From contig JANBQC010000006.1 of NCBI GenBank assembly GCA_027576995.1, positions 1-64,000 of the forward strand: a DNA stretch of 64,000 bases. Reading direction: 5' to 3'. The notes beneath the pieces are model-generated. The model did not search any database. It was given only the letters and a program-made list of their open reading frames with translations, and was not told where the DNA came from. Positions 55,077 through 64,000 of this stretch are shown here, in pieces. The position numbers and the translations under genes were made by a program. The first letter of the stretch is position 1. Every line of letters starts with the position of its first letter. The stretch comes from Dimargaris cristalligena (taxonomy: Eukaryota > Kickxellomycota > Dimargaritomycetes > Dimargaritales > Dimargaritaceae).

Positions 55077-56199
55077 GTATTTTTTAACATGTTGGTTTTT
55101 GATGCTGCCACGCAGTTCGTTAGAATTCTCTTAAACGCTAGTCTGATAATGATAAAGATAATGCGTTATATTGCTTTGGCTAGACACGATGTGATTGTGT
55201 TGGTAGTAAATAATATGCATCCCAAATTTAAGATATTTTGTAGTTCGAATTATAAGTGAAAAACAGCGAACGTTTTTTACTATCTCAGGTTGTAGTAGTG
55301 AGTGACAGACATTTGAATTAAGGATATTACAGTTCATATTGTCTGCCGAGCCAAAGATCCTAAATTCTAAAATACACATTTGTATATCGGCTTCGCCATG
55401 GGCATATATTTGTAGGAAAGTTTCTTTGCGGAAAAAGGGTATTCTAACCTGACCGAGTCTGTTGGGAAATCCGGTACATTGTTTTGTCACTAAACCCTGG
55501 GGTGGGTATTGGAATTGCATGCTTGGCCTGCCTACCAGCCGATGTACCTATTTTCCTCTTTTTAATTACGTATTGGCAGGGCCACGTAGACAGCCAACAC
55601 ACCCACCCAGCCACCATGCCATTATCTCAAATAAACAAAATAACAAATGTATTTACCTTGATGTACACAGCTGGCAATAAGGCACAGCATCTACTCGCGC
55701 AATTTTAATCATAAATGGACCCGTCAATGGTTCTCGTAATTCCAAAGGCACCCCACCTCGGGTTGCATAACCCCCTCATCTCAGCCAGACTGGAACCGTC
55801 TACAGCGGAGTAAATGGATCGACAGACTGCTTCTTAAATAACATACTAGCATAGCCAATGGAAAGAGCTATCCTCACAAGGGACTCTAGCGTGTCATTAA
55901 ATGAAATTTATTAAGGCATGGTCATGAATGGCTAAAAATGGCGAAATGTCATAAAAATCAGGGAAATATAGTGAGTTCCAGCTCCCGTATTACAATGAAG
56001 TGTATTATTAGGGTATACGGAGCAGTAGAACTATAACACGTAGTCCCAAAAGATGAGCCCTGTGAGGGTGAGCTAGCCCTTCATTCGTAACAACTTAACT
56101 GAACCCTCGCTTAGTTACACACCGAAACAAATAAGTAATTGTAGGGAAACAAGAAGAGAGACTCCTAGTGAGAAAGGCGTGCGATATAGAGCCCTAAGA
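55077..56199. other. Intergenic region between tRNA-Gln and the EST1-like gene
   Basis: AT-rich. A minus-strand open frame of 129 codons (55131-55520) has no domain-like pattern and unusual composition; not called. No array-type repeat was recognised here, so the array ends before the tRNA. Confidence 0.45.
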
Positions 56200-59100
56200 T
56201 TAATTACCAGTTGCGTGGGTTGTCACAGGGGGTCCAGCCGGATGGGCATTTGAGGCCGCGATGGAAAACAAATCATTCAATTGAGACACACTCTGTTGCG
56301 GTGAGCCCAGGGGTAGATATGGGATGGATGAGGTAGCTGTGTCAAATTTGACAGTCGAATTCGGTGACCAAAATGACATACCACCAAGACGGGTATGTCC
56401 ATCCATGAAAGGGCTGGTTAGATGGTTGCGGGGATTCCCGGGGTAAAAGAGGGAAGGGGCAATCAGAACTGACCCAGGTGCGGGGAGCGGACTTAGTGCT
56501 CCAAATGCAAACACATCGGAGTTGCTGGTCTGTCGACGGACTGCCGGAACAGGTGTGAAATCCGCAAGGGCTGCAGTCGGAACCTGGTTTGATCCAATTG
56601 GCGTAGCGGATAGCGCGGCTGACAGCTGGGCGAGAGATCCAGGTGTGGCACAGACGCCCAGGCCAGATAGACCCAAGGAAGATGCGTGTGGTTCGGGAAG
56701 TCGTTGAACGGGATATTTAGCTACTAATTCGGCTAAAATGGAAGGTTGGGAACCGGGTACCGGAGCGAGGGAAGGCTGACTAGCTGCAGCATTCGTGGTC
56801 ATAAAACCCTGAGGAGCATGTTCAAGCATTTGGGCTGAGTACAACGGCCTGGATAAAGCCGCACCATTGGCGGGAGGTGCGAAATTGGGCCCATTGGGTC
56901 GATTGAATTGGTGATTTAACGGGTGGTCGGCCAGTGAAGGTTGGACAGTAGGTAGTGTAGTGGCCATTACAGTGGGGTTAGGGGCCATTGGTACACCGGG
57001 CTGGACCGACGGGCCCTGAGAAAGCGTACCCAATAGTATATCTAGGGCGGTCCCCCCCAGGGATACAGGCGATTGCTGATTAAGGGGTGCGCTAGGCGGA
57101 GCTGCTTGGGGCTGAAGTGGATACGGCCCAGCGTAGGGACCGGAAGGACTAGCTGGGAAACCAGCCAGCCCTGGCAAAGCCGGATCGAAAGCCACCGATG
57201 ATGCTGGGGATACCCGAGTCGCTAAAGGCCAAATCGGACTCGGCTGATTACCCATCGTAAAGACTCCAGTACCGGGCTTCATCGATAGGTCAGCGCCTAT
57301 TCCTCCCAGGCCAGGAGGTGGCACGCATTTCGGCTTGAGACCCATCGATACATCCGCAGCAGCCGATAAGGGGGGCGGTGGGGGCCGGAAGCCAGACAAT
57401 CCCACTTGCCCAGCGAAGAAGCGCATAATATTGGTACTAGGGTCCCCGGCAGACCCTGTCCCAAAGGGAGCGAGCGGAAGACGGGACACCCGGCGTTCGA
57501 TAGGTGGCCTTGTCACAGCGGCGGGTTGCTTGGGGGAGCGGGCGGGGGTAATACTCGCGGAGGGCTCAGTGGGTGGACCTTCCCGAGGGGGTGAGTCAGT
57601 TAGAAATGAACCAGAAGTGCATGAGATACGGGAATGGTCGTGGTACCATTCCGGCAGCAATTGGGAATCCCGGTACGACAAGGACCGAGAGACGGATGGC
57701 GGGGTATAGTTATTAGTGATGCCCAGGGCCATATCTAAAAAGGCGGTATCAAGCGGTTCCTGGTTGGACGGCCCAACGTAGTGAGAGCGAGACCGGGTGA
57801 TTATGGGGTGACTGGCATTGATTGGGTTTAAGTTAGCTTCCGCTGGAAAGGGCAGATGCTGGGGCAGGTTCGGAACCGACAAGGCGGGACCCGAGGACGG
57901 CAGGTCTTTCATATACTCGGTTATACCATCTCTCAAGATACTCTCGGCTTCTGCGTCCTCGTTGAAATCACCGTTGGCAAAGGTCGCGGATAACTTTTCG
58001 TTGGAGAGGTTAGTGAACGGATTGTTGTCGCCCTGCGCCAAGTCTTGCGCCCATAAAGAACGATTGGTATCGACCAAAGTGGGGCGACGGCTAAAGCGAG
58101 GGAAGGTGTTCTGCATGTAAGGGGACTGGGCCGAATCATTAGTAGGAGTCCACAAGCCAGATGGGTCGGCAAATGGTGAGAGCAGAGAGGTGGCAGCGAT
58201 AGTTGAGTCTCGCGCGACTGCCGTGAGAGTCAAGGTTTTAATTGGCTGGGTTGTCGGAGGCGCGGGGTCCGAGACTGTCCAACCCCGGGCAAAGGCGCTT
58301 GGCTGGGGATTCGAGGGCAACCCTGGGGGCGGAGCGGTTACATTCAGGCCCCCGCCGAGAGCTAAAAAAGGTTGGGCCAGGCCGGACGTTGAGGGCACCG
58401 ATCGCTCCGCGGGGAGGAGGGGGGATACGGTTGCCATGGGACCACGGGGGCCCGCCGGCTCAGCGGGCGGCATCATAACAGGTGGCTTGGGGGATATGGA
58501 CCTCGTCTGGAGACCAGGGGGCGGGGCCAGTAATCCCCCCGAAAAGTTAGCCTGAGGAAGTTCAGGAGAGAGGCAGGGGGCCCGAGGAGAGCGATCGACG
58601 GGCGGCTCCCAGGGCAGTGGCGACTGGGCGACTTCTTTCCGGCGGGGAAGGGGCCGAGGGGTAGACTCGGAGCTCAGGAATTCCAACGGATCCTGGTCAG
58701 CGCTCCAGGGGTGGCAGATCACGGTAAGCGGTGCGGGACAGTGTCGCGAGTTGGTAAGGGCGATACCAAAGGTAAGTAAGGACCACACCCGCTTCCAGGA
58801 GGCAAGGCATTCAGTTTCTAGTCCGCCCACCTGGGCAATGGTCTCCGCAGTGGGGTACGGGGGCTGCCGAGGTACCTCGATATCAAAGGACCGGAGAATA
58901 CACCCTACCAAGGACGGCAAGGGTACATTAAGCGGAGTAGTACGAGGCTCCTTCAGGGGCGGTCCTGCGGCGGCTTGCTCCCCCGGCTCGAACCCCCACG
59001 AACTACTATAGGGGTTTCGGCCGGGAAGCAGGAGCCCGGCGTATTCCTGGTCCTCCCAAAGGTTAATGGAACCCAGTTCGGCGTGAAGGGCCACCAATAG

Positions 59101-61122
59101 ACTTGGCAACTCAAGTCGGGGCTGCGCGGCCAAGTATCGCCAAATGGGCTGACACCAATGCACCAGGTGATTCAAGAGCCCGGCAACCCGATCCCAGAAG
59201 GCTCGGTTCAGCAGGGGAGAGGCCAGTTGATCCTCGCGGCTGGCGAGTTGCAAGGGCAGCATGGAAAAAAGGTTATCGGATTGTAAGATATTGGGCTGAT
59301 TGGCATTGGGTGAGCCCTGGCCATCGTCAGACGTGGCGGAGTCGGGTCCGGAGGACGAGGATTGGGGGCCAGCCAGCGCTTCGCCTGAAATACCGCCTAC
59401 ATTACGAACCAGGCTGTGCAGCCAAATGAGAGTCAGTTTAAGGGTAGGGAGAAGTCGTCGCAAAGCTGGCAACTGGCCCTCTCCAAAAACCAAGTTAACC
59501 TGGGTAGCGTATGTCGGTTCCGGTGGCTGGGAATCGCCACTAGGGCGATGAAGGCGTCGAGAAGCGCCCCATGCTGTCCCATCTCCCGCCACTTGGGAAT
59601 GGCTGGCCCCGGAGGCAAGGTGACTATCCAGTTGGGCGGTAACTAAGCCTAGGATGGTGGTGAAGATGCCTAGATTCAAGTCCCGAGCGCAGGCTAGCAC
59701 TTGGGGTAGAGGACGGTCGGTGGGCCAGAGAGCCTGGTAGGCCGTCGTTCCAGGCTCAGGATTATCAACTGGGGTAGCCTCCCCGGAGCCCGCTAGACGG
59801 TCGCGTAGCCGAAAGGCCAGAATCTGGAGGGCACCCATGCTAATAGCGGCCATTTGGGGCAGATTATCGTGAGCCACCAAGCGATGCTCCAGGAGGGTGC
59901 GTAGGTCATTTAGCCAGACCGAAAGGACAGTAGGAAAGTGATCAAGGTCCCACTCCAGGAAAAGGGCCGTATGCAGGAACATAAACTTGCGTTCGAAGTT
60001 GGTGCATGCGAGATGCTCCATGTCTTGGCGTGTACCGGGGGTCAATGGAGCATCCGCGGCAGAGGGGGCTTGTTTACTACCGGCACCGAATGCATTTCCG
60101 GCTCGGCGGTTCTTATGGCTGAGTGAGTTTGGGATGGTATCCCGGGCAGCCCTCGGGCCACTACCGCGAACGGAACGCTGGGATTTGAGGCTGCTGGCTG
60201 ACCCAGTTGAATCCGATATCACGACCAAAAGGTCCCGGCGGGGGCGAAACCCACTGAGATGGTTGGGGAAATCGCGCTGCCATTTTCGCTGGAAGCCCTT
60301 GAGGGATATCTTGATGTTCTCATGGGCTGTGGCGAATGGGTGGGGTAGGGTTAAGCTGCGGTAGTAGTAATAAAGCGAAAGAAACTCATTACTAGAGTAA
60401 GCAGCCAGCACGGCCAGTTGGTTGTAAGGGTGACCATGCTGGGGCAATACTTTAAGCGCTTCTCGATAGTGTAGGGTGGCGGTTAGCCAGTTCTTAGTGG
60501 CGCGGTCACTGTGCTGGTCCCGATAACGGGACAGGTCGCCCAAGATAATGAGACACCGGTAATAAGTCTGGGTGGCCAGGCCCCGCAACTGGGAATCTTC
60601 GACGGGGAGTACGTCGGAGGGAGGGTCGAACGCGACCAGGTGGCCGGTCGGGGGGTGGAGCACTAGGGCGGGGAGGTCCTGAAGTCCGTAGTGGATGCGC
60701 AGGGATTGGATAAGGGCCTGGTAATAGCCGGTGGCCTCTTGGAGAACGGTACGGAAGGCACTTTGTAGTTTGCGCAAAGCAGCGTACTCGGACTGCAGCG
60801 AAGGCTTAGGAAAATGGCGCAGTTCGCGTCGATAGTGGTCAATCACCCGGTAGAAGCAGGTTTTCCAGAGGGCGGTCTCTAAATCGCGGGCGTGGGCAAA
60901 GACGAGATCCCTGAACAACATGTCGCTATAGTGTTCCCGCAAGCGCAGACGCAGAGCCTGGGTGTCTTTATGAATAGCGCCCAACTGGGAATGCTGGGCC
61001 CGGAGGTCCTCGTCCAGTTGACCTACGGTGGCGAGCCAGGCCCCGTGCCCCACCGAGCCGGAGTGCGGGGAGACGGGCAGTGGGCGGGCACCGCCGGTTT
61101 TGACTAAGATAGCGGGGTCCAT
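56200..61122 (-). CDS. EST1/SMG7-like 14-3-3-fold protein (nonsense-mediated decay or telomerase associated)
   Basis: 1640 residues in one exon. The N-terminal 14-3-3-like/TPR region (about 55-300) matches the EST1 family: ALRLRLREHYSDMLFRDLVF, then ALWKTCFYRVIDHYRREL, a long LGDLSRYRDQHS helix, and the diagnostic ALKVLPQHGHPYNQLAVLA with SLYYYYRSLTLPHPFATA. A helical EST1 DNA/RNA-binding domain follows, roughly 370-830 (EHLACTNFERKFMFLHTALF is near its start). Residues about 850-1640 are Pro/Ser/Gly-rich and probably disordered. No PIN-domain acidic motifs are seen, so it resembles SMG7/EBS1/Est1 rather than SMG5/6. In fungi such proteins act in NMD or telomerase recruitment; sequence alone does not separate these. 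The start at 61122 follows a leader that is pyrimidine-rich on the sense strand. Confidence 0.88.
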   Translation of the reverse strand: MDPAILVKTGGARPLPVSPHSGSVGHGAWLATVGQLDEDLRAQHSQLGAIHKDTQALRLRLREHYSDMLFRDLVFAHARDLETALWKTCFYRVIDHYRRELRHFPKPSLQSEYAALRKLQSAFRTVLQEATGYYQALIQSLRIHYGLQDLPALVLHPPTGHLVAFDPPSDVLPVEDSQLRGLATQTYYRCLIILGDLSRYRDQHSDRATKNWLTATLHYREALKVLPQHGHPYNQLAVLAAYSSNEFLSLYYYYRSLTLPHPFATAHENIKISLKGFQRKWQRDFPNHLSGFRPRRDLLVVISDSTGSASSLKSQRSVRGSGPRAARDTIPNSLSHKNRRAGNAFGAGSKQAPSAADAPLTPGTRQDMEHLACTNFERKFMFLHTALFLEWDLDHFPTVLSVWLNDLRTLLEHRLVAHDNLPQMAAISMGALQILAFRLRDRLAGSGEATPVDNPEPGTTAYQALWPTDRPLPQVLACARDLNLGIFTTILGLVTAQLDSHLASGASHSQVAGDGTAWGASRRLHRPSGDSQPPEPTYATQVNLVFGEGQLPALRRLLPTLKLTLIWLHSLVRNVGGISGEALAGPQSSSSGPDSATSDDGQGSPNANQPNILQSDNLFSMLPLQLASREDQLASPLLNRAFWDRVAGLLNHLVHWCQPIWRYLAAQPRLELPSLLVALHAELGSINLWEDQEYAGLLLPGRNPYSSSWGFEPGEQAAAGPPLKEPRTTPLNVPLPSLVGCILRSFDIEVPRQPPYPTAETIAQVGGLETECLASWKRVWSLLTFGIALTNSRHCPAPLTVICHPWSADQDPLEFLSSESTPRPLPRRKEVAQSPLPWEPPVDRSPRAPCLSPELPQANFSGGLLAPPPGLQTRSISPKPPVMMPPAEPAGPRGPMATVSPLLPAERSVPSTSGLAQPFLALGGGLNVTAPPPGLPSNPQPSAFARGWTVSDPAPPTTQPIKTLTLTAVARDSTIAATSLLSPFADPSGLWTPTNDSAQSPYMQNTFPRFSRRPTLVDTNRSLWAQDLAQGDNNPFTNLSNEKLSATFANGDFNEDAEAESILRDGITEYMKDLPSSGPALSVPNLPQHLPFPAEANLNPINASHPIITRSRSHYVGPSNQEPLDTAFLDMALGITNNYTPPSVSRSLSYRDSQLLPEWYHDHSRISCTSGSFLTDSPPREGPPTEPSASITPARSPKQPAAVTRPPIERRVSRLPLAPFGTGSAGDPSTNIMRFFAGQVGLSGFRPPPPPLSAAADVSMGLKPKCVPPPGLGGIGADLSMKPGTGVFTMGNQPSPIWPLATRVSPASSVAFDPALPGLAGFPASPSGPYAGPYPLQPQAAPPSAPLNQQSPVSLGGTALDILLGTLSQGPSVQPGVPMAPNPTVMATTLPTVQPSLADHPLNHQFNRPNGPNFAPPANGAALSRPLYSAQMLEHAPQGFMTTNAAASQPSLAPVPGSQPSILAELVAKYPVQRLPEPHASSLGLSGLGVCATPGSLAQLSAALSATPIGSNQVPTAALADFTPVPAVRRQTSNSDVFAFGALSPLPAPGSVLIAPSLFYPGNPRNHLTSPFMDGHTRLGGMSFWSPNSTVKFDTATSSIPYLPLGSPQQSVSQLNDLFSIAASNAHPAGPPVTTHATGN

Positions 61123-62851
61123 CTGGGGGGATCAAGGAATAGACTGCAGCGGAGAGGCGGGGGACCTTTGGGACCACAAAGGGGTACCGAAGAAGGGGAG
61201 AGGGACCGAGTTGGCTGACAGAGTCGAGCAAAAAAAAAAGTCCGGACAAAGTAAACCCCGATAGACCCAACGAAGCCCAAAACGGAAGGAGGAGGGGGGG
61301 TATGGAAGCGGGTGGAGGAGGGGAAACCGACTCACAGGTACACGCACGCGCACGCACTAGTTTGCTCACCCACAAACGCACATGCGAGACCCAAACCAAG
61401 TGGAGTAGCACGCGGAACGGAGGGGGGAGAAAAGGAGAGGTGGCAGCCCGGAACGCCCAGGAAATGCGACGGGGACTCGAAAGGAATCGGCAACCGCAGA
61501 AGGCTGATAAACGAGAACGAGCGTTGGGGGAAAGGAGAGTAGAGTAGAGAAGAGAAGGGGGAAAGGCAGGGCGAACAGCCAGCTATATCCACGGCGAAGG
61601 GGAAAATGCAAGGGAAAAGGGCGCACACCGCATACAACCAATCCCCACGGTGAAAAAGGTGTAGTGGAGCAGTGGGAGAGAGAGACAGAGGCAGCCAAGG
61701 GAATAAGGGCGCGGGGGTGACGACTGGTCAGCCCTAAATATATCAAGAGAGAGACCATATGGGGGGAACACTCAACGACACCCCCCGGTTCCATCCATAT
61801 ATGCGCATGTGTCCTTCCCTCGCATTTGTAGCCCGAACGCCTGGGAGACTTTAACAAGGATACTTTGGAAATTTTTCATGGCCGTTACACCTTCCTTTAT
61901 TACGCGACTGTTGACGATTTGGCATTGTCCTTTTGTATTGGAAAATTCGAACCCCCCTCCTCCTCGCCATGCCTTTGACAGGTAGGTCACATGATTGACC
62001 TGCTTAGTAAACATGCCATATTAACCCCAACTACACTATTCCCCTGATAAAATCCACACAGCAGCATTCTAGTGGAAAAGACCCCCTCCTCCTCCCTCTG
62101 AGCAGCCAAAAGGCAGAGGGAAAGTCCCAAAAGCACCCCCTCCCACACCTCAACGCTGCTCACCAACAAACAACTGACCCAACCCTTGCTTTGATAGACT
62201 ATACCCCTCCCCACACGAGGTTTCCATTTCGCCACAGTCTAAAGGGGGTTGAGTTACTTCTGTAGTGTTTTGGCCAGAGTGCCCATTAGATACTTCTACA
62301 TCACACGGATGCTGCCCCTTCCTCCCGCCTCCGCTTTTTATCACCGGGCTCGGCTATATCATTAGCCCGCCATGGCCATCTAAGAAGTTTGATAAATAGG
62401 GGCCTATTTAATAACCAACGAACGACTGAACCTTAAACTGAGCCTTAGCCACGGTTATTAAATAGTCCCAAGAAGAAAATAATACCATGCACCGTGATGG
62501 GGATGATCAGCAGGGGAGGGGGGCACAGTCCAGCTAAAATTACCCGTGGTTCTAGCAACCCCCCAGGCAAAAAAACTGGCTAGCAGTCTGTGCGACCGGC
62601 AGTTCCAATCAGAACAGGGCTGTGTTTAACCATCCGCGGACTGGTGTATCCTAAATAACCTATGCGGCTTCCACCAATCCTGCCTGATTCACCGCCATTT
62701 AGCTGCCATACTGGCAACCACCACATGCGGACTGATATATGAATGACGAGGTTTATATAAACGAGCGTATAACAAACTCCTTTGGTCCAATATATATATC
62801 TAAATAAAAAATAAGAGCGGTCCAATCCTCCCATGAGCATCACACATCCAT
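61123..62851. other. 5' region of the EST1-like gene and 3' flank of uS5m
   Basis: Purine-rich on the plus strand from 61130 to 61720 (so C/T-rich in the sense of the EST1-like gene), forming an unusually long leader of about 600 bp. The rest, to the uS5m stop, is AT-rich. Open frames in the purine-rich stretch are low-complexity and not called. Confidence 0.5.
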
Positions 62852-63702
62852 CTATGGCATACCGCCGTAGTAAATGTGGTGGACATCCACCAGCTTCTTG
62901 CCCCGGGCCATGGCGATTTCCCCGGGAGTACGCTGAGTCTGCAGGGCCTCAAACATTCCCTTGATGACGTTCATGGGGTTACGTGATCCGTTCACCTTAC
63001 CGGCAATATCCTCAATACCGGCACAGTAGCAAATTTCGTAGAGGTAAGGGTTGACGCGCTTCCCAAAGCCGGGTGGGCGGGCAAAGAGGTCAATATGGGT
63101 CGCCTTAAACTTGTGCTTAATATCATGGAAAATCGTCCGGTTGTCGTACCGGGGGATAAACTCCATCGCCTTGATGGCCCGAACGGTCGCCTTACGCACG
63201 GCATCGGCCACTTCCTCGCTCTTGGCCTCTCCGTAGCCAGCGGCCCCTTCGCCGTTACCCACCACTACCAGTGCGTACATACTGGGCATCTTACCCTTTC
63301 GGGTCATGTTGGACGTGCGGCGAACGTGCAGCACTCGCTTCTTGAGCCGCTGGAACTGCTTCATCGAAATACCCATGCTCTCCGACCATAAAAGTTCATC
63401 CTCTTGGAATACCACAGAGATATTACCCATGTCCCTCTGGCTGGGTGTGGGGATCGTCAGCATTTCGATTATGGGCGAGGTGCCCGCCTTGCGGGTGTGG
63501 TCTCCGTGCCAGAGGTTTTCTCCCTTACCGGCCAATTCAGCAACCGTCGGCTCATCTTTAGAGGCAGCGACAGGGGCCTTAGGGGTACTAGGCTCCGCGG
63601 CCGACTCAATGGGGGTTTTATCCGTAGGTTCATTGAAAGCCGGGCGAGAAGTGATAAGGGTTCGGGAGGCCGGCACTAGGAATCTGGGGGTGGCAGTGGC
63701 CG
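62852..63702 (-). CDS. MRPS5: Mitochondrial small ribosomal subunit protein uS5m (5' exon not found)
   Basis: Mitochondrial S5, part of the small-subunit decoding region. The long exon encodes about 283 residues ending at the TAG at 62852. The S5 double-stranded-RNA-binding N domain is visible from about residue 135 of this exon (MYALVVVGNGEGAAGYGEAK, EEVADAVRKATVRAIKAM). The C domain follows: ARPPGFGKRVNPYLYEICYC, AGIEDIAGKVNGSRNPMNV and AMARGKKLVDVHHIYYGG. Upstream residues RFLVPASRTLITSRP look like the end of a presequence, but no ATG starts it in frame; only non-ATG codons precede. An acceptor (TTTAAAG) at 63703-63704 suggests a further 5' exon in 63705-64000 or beyond. The family identity is secure, the start is not. 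Confidence 0.9.
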
Positions 63703-63704
63703 CT

Positions 63705-64000
63705 TTAAATGTAAAATATATGATTTTTGAAGATACGTTGATATACAAATATAAATAATGTTAGTATATCAGATTGGGGTTAGATAGTTATGGTTACGGC
63801 GGTATGATATTCATAGTACAATATGAGCAGTACCGGTGGTAGAGGCCAAGTCCATTTGGTCGAATTGAACAATGCCGCATGTTCATCAGTATTTCGATAA
63901 AATGTTATTATAGAGCAGCCATTCCTAGCCCCGCGAATAGCATATGATTATACTATTATCGATTTTCACATGTAAGGCATCGATTTCGCGTTCGAGGACC
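63705..64000 (-). other. Presumed intron and 5' region of uS5m at the window edge
   Basis: AT-rich. No donor site could be matched in phase to the uS5m acceptor with confidence. At the very edge the minus strand reads VLEREIDALHVKID, which has coiled-coil-like composition and may belong to another gene or exon cut by the window. Confidence 0.3.

Noticed and set aside
55131..55520. 129-codon minus-strand frame beside tRNA-Gln
   Set aside because: No motif, AT-driven composition, no splice or promoter context.
61302..61637. Frames in the purine-rich leader of the EST1-like gene
   Set aside because: Low-complexity translations from a compositionally biased leader; mutually overlapping on both strands.

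Overview
The window looks like nuclear DNA of an early-diverging filamentous fungus. Fungal traits include a GPI-anchored Crh-type chitin transglycosylase, a Whi2-like stress regulator and a Sct1/Gpt2-type acyltransferase. They sit beside genes that budding yeast lacks: dynactin p62 (DCTN4), a CHIP-type TPR/U-box ligase and a PPP1R21 (FERRY-2) homologue. Introns are GT-AG, mostly with GTAAGT or GTGAGT donors, and protein-coding exons are GC-rich at third positions. A Zoopagomycota/Kickxellomycotina-type genome is my guess; no marker here settles it. All calls are by eye from motifs; no database search was run.

The left part (1-38.4 kb) and right edge (55-64 kb) are ordinary housekeeping territory. 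In order they hold quinolinate phosphoribosyltransferase (-), a secreted S9 peptidase of DPP-V type (+), glycerol-3-phosphate acyltransferase (+), a PPP1R21-like coiled-coil protein (-, seven exons), a Whi2-like BTB protein (+), PAAF1/Rpn14 (-, five exons), an EndoG/Nuc1 nuclease (+), mitoribosomal bL21m (-), ATP synthase alpha (+), a CBM18-GH16 cell-wall enzyme (-), DCTN4 (-), CHIP (+, five exons) and a secreted DPBB-like protein (-). Beyond the array lie tRNA-Gln(UUG), a 1640-residue EST1/SMG7-like protein (-) and mitoribosomal uS5m (-). Several genes start after long pyrimidine-rich leaders.

The unusual part is 39-55 kb, an AT-rich, gene-poor block made of diverged tandem repeats. Each of six units carries, on the minus strand, an intact two-exon gene for a 69-72-residue protein. 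Every copy has a TATA box about 140-160 bp upstream, a phase-1 intron of 223-227 bp at the same codon, and four copies have an AATAAA signal about 90 bp past the stop. The six deduced proteins align without gaps over about 66 residues and share a pattern resembling a small beta-barrel. I recognise no family. In the pair I compared closely, the intron is far better conserved (about 80%) than the exons (about 54%), the reverse of the usual pattern and what is expected of a rapidly diversifying gene family. G-homopolymer tracts (C on the coding strand) of differing length lie just upstream of five of the six start codons. Two units carry a 140-bp MITE-like inverted-repeat element at different sites. 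This array is the best candidate for an undescribed system.
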